Part shown: positions 24,623 through 28,149 of the stretch, in pieces
How the letters are laid out: each line of letters begins with the position of its first letter
Position numbering within the stretch: position 1 is the stretch's first letter
Made by a program: the position numbers and the translations under genes
Notes under the pieces: generated by a model
Databases searched by the model: none
Told to the model about the DNA's origin: nothing
What the model saw: the letters and a program-made list of their open reading frames with translations, nothing else
Assembly: GCA_002359635.1 (NCBI GenBank)
Contig: DENJ01000002.1
Location: 61,586-89,734 of the forward strand
Direction of reading: 5' to 3'
DNA length: 28,149 bases
Source of the DNA: Burkholderiales bacterium UBA2647
GTDB taxonomy: Bacteria; Pseudomonadota; Gammaproteobacteria; Burkholderiales; Burkholderiaceae_E

Positions 24623-25305
24623 GCGGACGGTGCACCTTCGCTGCGGTTACTCAAGACGCGGTCGATGATCCCGTAGCTTACCGCATCGTCTGCCGACATG
24701 AAGTTGTCGCGATCGGTATCGCGTTCGATGCGTTCGATCGGTTGCCCTGTACGCTCAGACAGTATCCGGTTGAGCCTTTCGCGCAAATAGAGAATTTCTC
24801 TTGCCTGGATCTCGATGTCAGAAGCTTGACCTTGCGCGCCGCCTGACGGTTGATGAATCATGATCCTTGCATTAGGCAGGGCGAAACGCTTGGCCTTGGC
24901 ACCCGCTGCAAGCAGAAAGGCGCCCATACTGGCGGCAACACCCATGCAAAGTGTTGACACATCGGGCTTGATGAACTGCATGGTGTCGAACATCGCCATA
25001 CCGGCAGACACCGATCCCCCCGGCGAATTGATATAAAAAGAAATATCCTTGTCCGGGTTTTCTGATTCTAAGAATAGCAATTGTGCGACCACCAGGTTGG
25101 CCGTGACGTCCATCACCGGTCCAACCAGGAACACAACACGTTCGCGCAAAAGCCTGGAATAAATATCGTAGGCCCTCTCGCCGCGACCGCTTTGCTCAAT
25201 CACAATCGGAACCATCCCCAAACCCTGAGCGCCGAGTGCTGATCCATGAACGCCGCTCGCCAGATGGGCATTGACGAGGTCTTCAATCAAACTGTTTCTT
25301 GTCAT
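24619..25305 (-). CDS. clpP: ATP-dependent Clp protease proteolytic subunit ClpP
   Basis: Serine peptidase forming the tetradecameric proteolytic chamber used with ClpX. The 228 residues include the catalytic triad Ser126 (GVAASMGAF), His151 (IMIHQPSGG) and Asp200 (TDRDNFM), spaced 25 and 49 residues apart exactly as in E. coli ClpP. The N-terminal 30 or so residues before MVPIVIEQSGRGERA are probably a variable propeptide removed by self-processing. The start is one base after the tig stop (TGA-A-ATG), implying tight coupling to tig, and the stop overlaps the clpX start. Confidence 0.98.
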   Translation of the reverse strand: MTRNSLIEDLVNAHLASGVHGSALGAQGLGMVPIVIEQSGRGERAYDIYSRLLRERVVFLVGPVMDVTANLVVAQLLFLESENPDKDISFYINSPGGSVSAGMAMFDTMQFIKPDVSTLCMGVAASMGAFLLAAGAKAKRFALPNARIMIHQPSGGAQGQASDIEIQAREILYLRERLNRILSERTGQPIERIERDTDRDNFMSADDAVSYGIIDRVLSNRSEGAPSA

Positions 25306-25306
25306 T

Positions 25307-26614
25307 TCAGGCCGCCTGTTGCATCAGTTCATCGAAGGCCAGGTCCTTATCGGACACCTTGGCATGTTGCAGGACGTAGTCGACCACATTTTGTTCAACC
25401 GCCAAGGCCTCGACCTCAGCGAGTCTTTGTCGATCACTGAAGTAGTAACGAACCACTTCGGCCGGATTTTCATAGGCGGCAGCAGCCTCTTCAACAATTG
25501 CCCGCACTTGCTCTGGCTTGGGTTGAAGCTTTTCTTGCTTCACGAGTTCACTGACGATCAACCCGAGTTGAACCCTCTTTTTCGCAGACTCCTCGAAGGC
25601 TTCTCGGGGAATGGGCATTTGTTTGACGTCAATGCCACGCTGCGCAAGATCCTGCTTGGCCCGTTCGGCCAGCGCATCAACTTCCGTCTCAACCAGCGCC
25701 TTGGGCAAGTCAAAAGACGAAACCTTGGGTAATGATTCCATCACAGCTGCTTTAATCCGAGCCTTCACGCGCTGCCCCACCTCACGCTCGAGGTTCTTTC
25801 TAATCTCTGCTCGCAACTTCTCTAGATCGCCATCAGGAACCCCGAGCTGTTGGGCGAATGCTGCATCCACAGGGGGCAACAGCGGCTCCTCGACCCGATG
25901 AATCTTTGCCTCAAAACTCGCAAGCTTGCCGGCAAGCTGTTCTGCCCCGTAGTTCTCGGGAAACTGAACCGGAAAATGCAAATCGTGATCTTTGGCTTGG
26001 CCGAGCAGGCCTTTTTCAAAGTCAGGAAGCATACGGCCTTCACCCAGCACCACACTGAAGCCTTCGGCGCTACCGCCCTCGAAAGCAACACCGTCAAGCG
26101 TTCCACGAAAGTCAATCGTGACCTGATCGCCATTGGCGGGTGCGCGATCGACCTCGACCCAGCTCAGTCGCTGCTTGCGCAGCACTTCGACGGTTTTGTC
26201 GATCTCAGCCTCGCCGACCCGAACATGAATACGCTCAACTTCGAGTTCGCCAACCGATCCAAGACTCACTTCCGGATAAACCTCAAAGCGCGCTGAAAAC
26301 TGAAGGGTCGGGCTGTCAAACTGCAAATCACCTTCCGGCGCTACGTCCGGAGCACCGGCCACGCGGAGTTTTTGCTCCTGCGCGATCTTTGCAAAAGCCT
26401 CGGAAATCAAGTCAGACAAAATCTCGCTTCGGGTGTTACCGCCATACATCGATTCGATCATCTTCATGGGCACTTTGCCAGGCCGAAAGCCTTGCATCTT
26501 GGCGGTGCGTGCCATTTGCTTGAGCTTGGCCATCGCTCGCTGTTCCAGTTCAGCGGTTGACACCGACAAGGCTACCCGTCGCTGTAGTCCTTCAATGACT
26601 TCTATCGTACTCAT
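25307..26614 (-). CDS. tig: Trigger factor
   Basis: Ribosome-associated chaperone with peptidyl-prolyl isomerase activity that meets nascent chains at the exit tunnel. The 435 residues have an N-terminal ribosome-binding domain with the docking signature GFRPGKVP (42-49). An FKBP-like isomerase domain follows (about 155-245; DQVTIDFRGTLDGVAFEGG, then LLGQAKDHDL), and then a helical C-terminal chaperone domain. Length is normal for the family. Only 71 bases separate it from the upstream tRNA-Leu gene, with no clear terminator between, so read-through from the tRNA is possible. It heads the tig-clpP-clpX(-lon) series. Confidence 0.96.
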   Translation of the reverse strand: MSTIEVIEGLQRRVALSVSTAELEQRAMAKLKQMARTAKMQGFRPGKVPMKMIESMYGGNTRSEILSDLISEAFAKIAQEQKLRVAGAPDVAPEGDLQFDSPTLQFSARFEVYPEVSLGSVGELEVERIHVRVGEAEIDKTVEVLRKQRLSWVEVDRAPANGDQVTIDFRGTLDGVAFEGGSAEGFSVVLGEGRMLPDFEKGLLGQAKDHDLHFPVQFPENYGAEQLAGKLASFEAKIHRVEEPLLPPVDAAFAQQLGVPDGDLEKLRAEIRKNLEREVGQRVKARIKAAVMESLPKVSSFDLPKALVETEVDALAERAKQDLAQRGIDVKQMPIPREAFEESAKKRVQLGLIVSELVKQEKLQPKPEQVRAIVEEAAAAYENPAEVVRYYFSDRQRLAEVEALAVEQNVVDYVLQHAKVSDKDLAFDELMQQAA

Positions 26615-26685
26615 AAAACATTCGCTTCGTTACAAAATAGGGGTCTAAGAGAAAATGCCCGCCTGCTCTAAGGAAGGATTTCGAG

Positions 26686-26770
26686 TGGTGCGGCCGAAAG
26701 GACTCGAACCTTCACGCCTTTCAGCGCCAGGACCTAAACCTGGTGCGTCTACCAATTCCGCCACGGCCGC
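26686..26770 (-). tRNA. tRNA-Leu (TAG)
   Basis: An 85-base class II tRNA on the minus strand. The acceptor stem GCGGCCG pairs with CGGCCGC, followed by A and encoded CCA. The D-arm TGGCGGAATTGGTAGACGC, anticodon stem CCAGG/CCTGG around TTTAGGT (anticodon TAG), a variable arm, and T-arm GGTTCGAGTCC are all present. Position before tig is usual in betaproteobacteria. Confidence 0.97.
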
Positions 26771-26779
26771 CCAGGGCGT

Positions 26780-26785
26780 AGTGTA
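26780..26785 (-). promoter_or_regulatory. Candidate -10 element for tRNA-Leu
   Basis: TACACT on the minus strand lies nine bases before the mature tRNA 5' end, followed by GC-rich ACGCCCTGG, a discriminator type often seen at growth-rate-controlled stable RNA promoters. No good -35 is seen at normal spacing, and the upstream side overlaps the hpnC start region. Confidence 0.3.
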
Positions 26786-26809
26786 ACTGTCTTCAACATC
26801 TCGCCCATA

Positions 26810-27829
26810 ATGAGTACTGATGGCGCAACCCGGTTTGCGCTGCATGGCAGAGCTTATCGATCGAATGTAACCTTGAATTCCATAACGTCCCATGACCAGA
26901 CAAACTGGTCATCTCGCCTTTTTCACAGCGTTGGCCATCCGGAGAATTTTCCGGTGGCATCGGTGTTATTACCTCGCGCCATTCGCATCAAGGTGACGAC
27001 GATCTATGGGCTGGCACGTTTCGCCGATGACCTGGCTGACGACGGACCTTGGACGATCGGTCAGCGCCTTGCCTTTCTGCGGGAACTTACAGCGATGATT
27101 CAAGGGGCGAAGCCAGGCCCGTGGCTCATTCACGCTGCGCTTGCTGGACAGGCACAGGAGCGCCTTCATGCCTGGCGTCTGCACGGCCTTGACCAGCATC
27201 CCGTCATTTGCCGAGAAATGCTTTTGATGCTGTCGGCATTTTCCTGGGATGCGCGGGGCTTCTGGCCGGAAACCAGTATGCAGTTTGAACGTTATTGCAG
27301 AGGATCCGCTGCAACAGTGGGTCGTATGTTGCTCGCATTGCACCAGATTGATGATGCGGCAAGTCTTCATGCCTCGGATGCGCTGTGCACAGCCCTACAA
27401 AAAATCAATATGCTTCAAGACAGCGGCGTCGACGCCAAGCGTGGCCGAATCTACGTGCCAGCCTGCGAGCTGAGGGCCTTGGGCTATGACGCTGAACACT
27501 GGTTTAGGTTTTGCAGTGAGGGATCGCTTCCTGAGGATCTCAGGCAGTGGATACAGCGCCAGGCAATGGCTCAATCCGAGCAATTGCGTCTGCACCAGCA
27601 TTTGGCGGCCTTTCTGCCCTTACGTTTGTCATGGGAATTGAAAGCCGTCATCGCTGCGGCCGCAAGCATCGCCCGAGCCTTAGCCGGGTCGCCCGATCCG
27701 GTCAAGGACAGACCAAGAATCAAAACCGCACTGCGCGGCGCAGGGGCCGTCCGTTTGCTTCGCGACTGGATTTTTGGGCTTGGCGGTTCGCCCGATGTCT
27801 TGACCAGGCGAGTCACTGATGAGCCCTGA
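26810..27829 (+). CDS. hpnC: Hydroxysqualene synthase HpnC (squalene/phytoene synthase family)
   Basis: Predicted to convert presqualene diphosphate to hydroxysqualene, the second step of the HpnD-HpnC-HpnE route to squalene for hopanoids. The 339-residue frame contains the family entry HPENFPVASVLLP and the first Asp-rich motif ADDLADD (72-78, with D73/D77). The second motif region QDSGVDAKRGRIY (203-215) is also present, and the rest is largely helical. HPENFPVAS points to HpnC rather than HpnD. The start is uncertain: ATG 26810 lacks a Shine-Dalgarno and lies in a CATAAT that could be a -10 element. A TTG at 26873 would give a shorter, family-like N-terminus. It overlaps hpnD by 11 bases and is divergent from tRNA-Leu. 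Confidence 0.88.
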   Translation: MSTDGATRFALHGRAYRSNVTLNSITSHDQTNWSSRLFHSVGHPENFPVASVLLPRAIRIKVTTIYGLARFADDLADDGPWTIGQRLAFLRELTAMIQGAKPGPWLIHAALAGQAQERLHAWRLHGLDQHPVICREMLLMLSAFSWDARGFWPETSMQFERYCRGSAATVGRMLLALHQIDDAASLHASDALCTALQKINMLQDSGVDAKRGRIYVPACELRALGYDAEHWFRFCSEGSLPEDLRQWIQRQAMAQSEQLRLHQHLAAFLPLRLSWELKAVIAAAASIARALAGSPDPVKDRPRIKTALRGAGAVRLLRDWIFGLGGSPDVLTRRVTDEP

Positions 27830-28149
27830 TGCCTATTGTCGTGAAAAGGCCGCTGCAAGCGGCTCTAGTTTTTACTACAGTTTTTTATACCTGCGCGATC
27901 CGATGCGCGCCGCGATGATGGCCCTTTATGCCTTTTGTCGGGAGGTGGACGATGTGGTTGACGAATGCTCCGATGCTGATTTGGCCGCAAGAAAGCTTGA
28001 CTGGTGGGAGGCGGAAATCGAACGCCTGCATATCGGGATGCCAAGTCATCCCGTCACCTTGGCACTTGCGCCCCATGTGAGGCGATTGAACTTGCCCATC
28101 GGACGATTTCATGCCGTTTTGGATGGCATGCGGATGGACTTGATGGTTC
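27819..28149 (+). CDS. hpnD: Presqualene diphosphate synthase HpnD, 5' part
   Basis: The first 110 codons of a gene cut by the window end. The family enzyme condenses two farnesyl diphosphates to presqualene diphosphate, the substrate of HpnC. The N-terminus MSPDAYCREKAAASGSSFYY, the stretch LYAFCREVDDVVDE with its first Asp-rich motif (Asp44, Asp45, Asp48), and RFHAVLDGMRMDLM are typical of HpnD. ATG 27819 overlaps the last 11 bases of hpnC, indicating an operon with coupled translation. The next expected gene outside the window is hpnE. Confidence 0.9.
   Translation, partial: MSPDAYCREKAAASGSSFYYSFLYLRDPMRAAMMALYAFCREVDDVVDECSDADLAARKLDWWEAEIERLHIGMPSHPVTLALAPHVRRLNLPIGRFHAVLDGMRMDLMV

Noticed and set aside
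1..28149. Mobile element, prophage, CRISPR, toxin-antitoxin or defence system
   Set aside because: No transposase, integrase, phage gene, direct-repeat array or paired small genes were seen. The three tRNA genes have no adjacent integrase or visible partial tRNA duplicate.

Overview
The window reads as a chromosomal segment of a betaproteobacterium, probably near Burkholderiales. This rests on gene order and protein character: smc-zipA-ligA, dapD-prmB, the block tRNA-Leu / tig-clpP-clpX-lon / tRNA-Val / tRNA-Asp / ppiD, a ZipA-like protein with a long linker, and a one-domain QueF. Coding density is high. No insertion sequence, prophage, CRISPR array or rRNA gene was seen, and no stretch over 300 bases lacks a gene.

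Layout. (1) 9-7466, minus strand: smc, zipA and ligA, closely spaced (chromosome organisation, division, DNA ligation). (2) 7626-11843, plus strand and divergent from smc: queF (queuosine), dapD (lysine and cell wall), prmB (ribosomal protein L3 methylation) and a YheS-like ABC-F ATPase. (3) 11951-16844, plus strand: a long two-domain 3-hydroxyacyl-CoA dehydrogenase, a histidine phosphatase, an APH-type kinase and an acyl-CoA dehydrogenase. The last two look like the two halves of animal ACAD10/ACAD11 encoded as separate genes, and they recall the LvaA/LvaC pair of levulinate catabolism. A route that phosphorylates 4-hydroxyacyl-CoA, eliminates phosphate and re-enters beta-oxidation at the 3-hydroxyacyl-CoA stage would use three of the four products. 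This is the most interesting system here. (4) 16892-18540: a DUF1178 zinc-ribbon protein (minus) divergent from mnmH/selU (plus). (5) 18530-26614, minus strand: ppiD, tRNA-Asp, tRNA-Val, lon, clpX, clpP, tig, then tRNA-Leu (to 26770). This is a protein-folding and proteolysis block. (6) 26810 to the end, plus strand: hpnC and the 5' part of hpnD, enzymes of bacterial squalene/hopanoid synthesis.

Non-coding structure worth attention: a perfect 12-bp palindrome upstream of the acyl-CoA gene group; a three-copy 16-bp tandem repeat with an embedded dyad between the convergent acyl-CoA dehydrogenase and DUF1178 genes; a terminator hairpin ending only 13 bases before the ppiD start codon; a large stem-loop between clpX and lon; and a short dyad over the mnmH leader. 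Start codons were chosen by family length and Shine-Dalgarno spacing; several differ from the longest open frame. All family calls come from reading the translated sequence, not from a database search.
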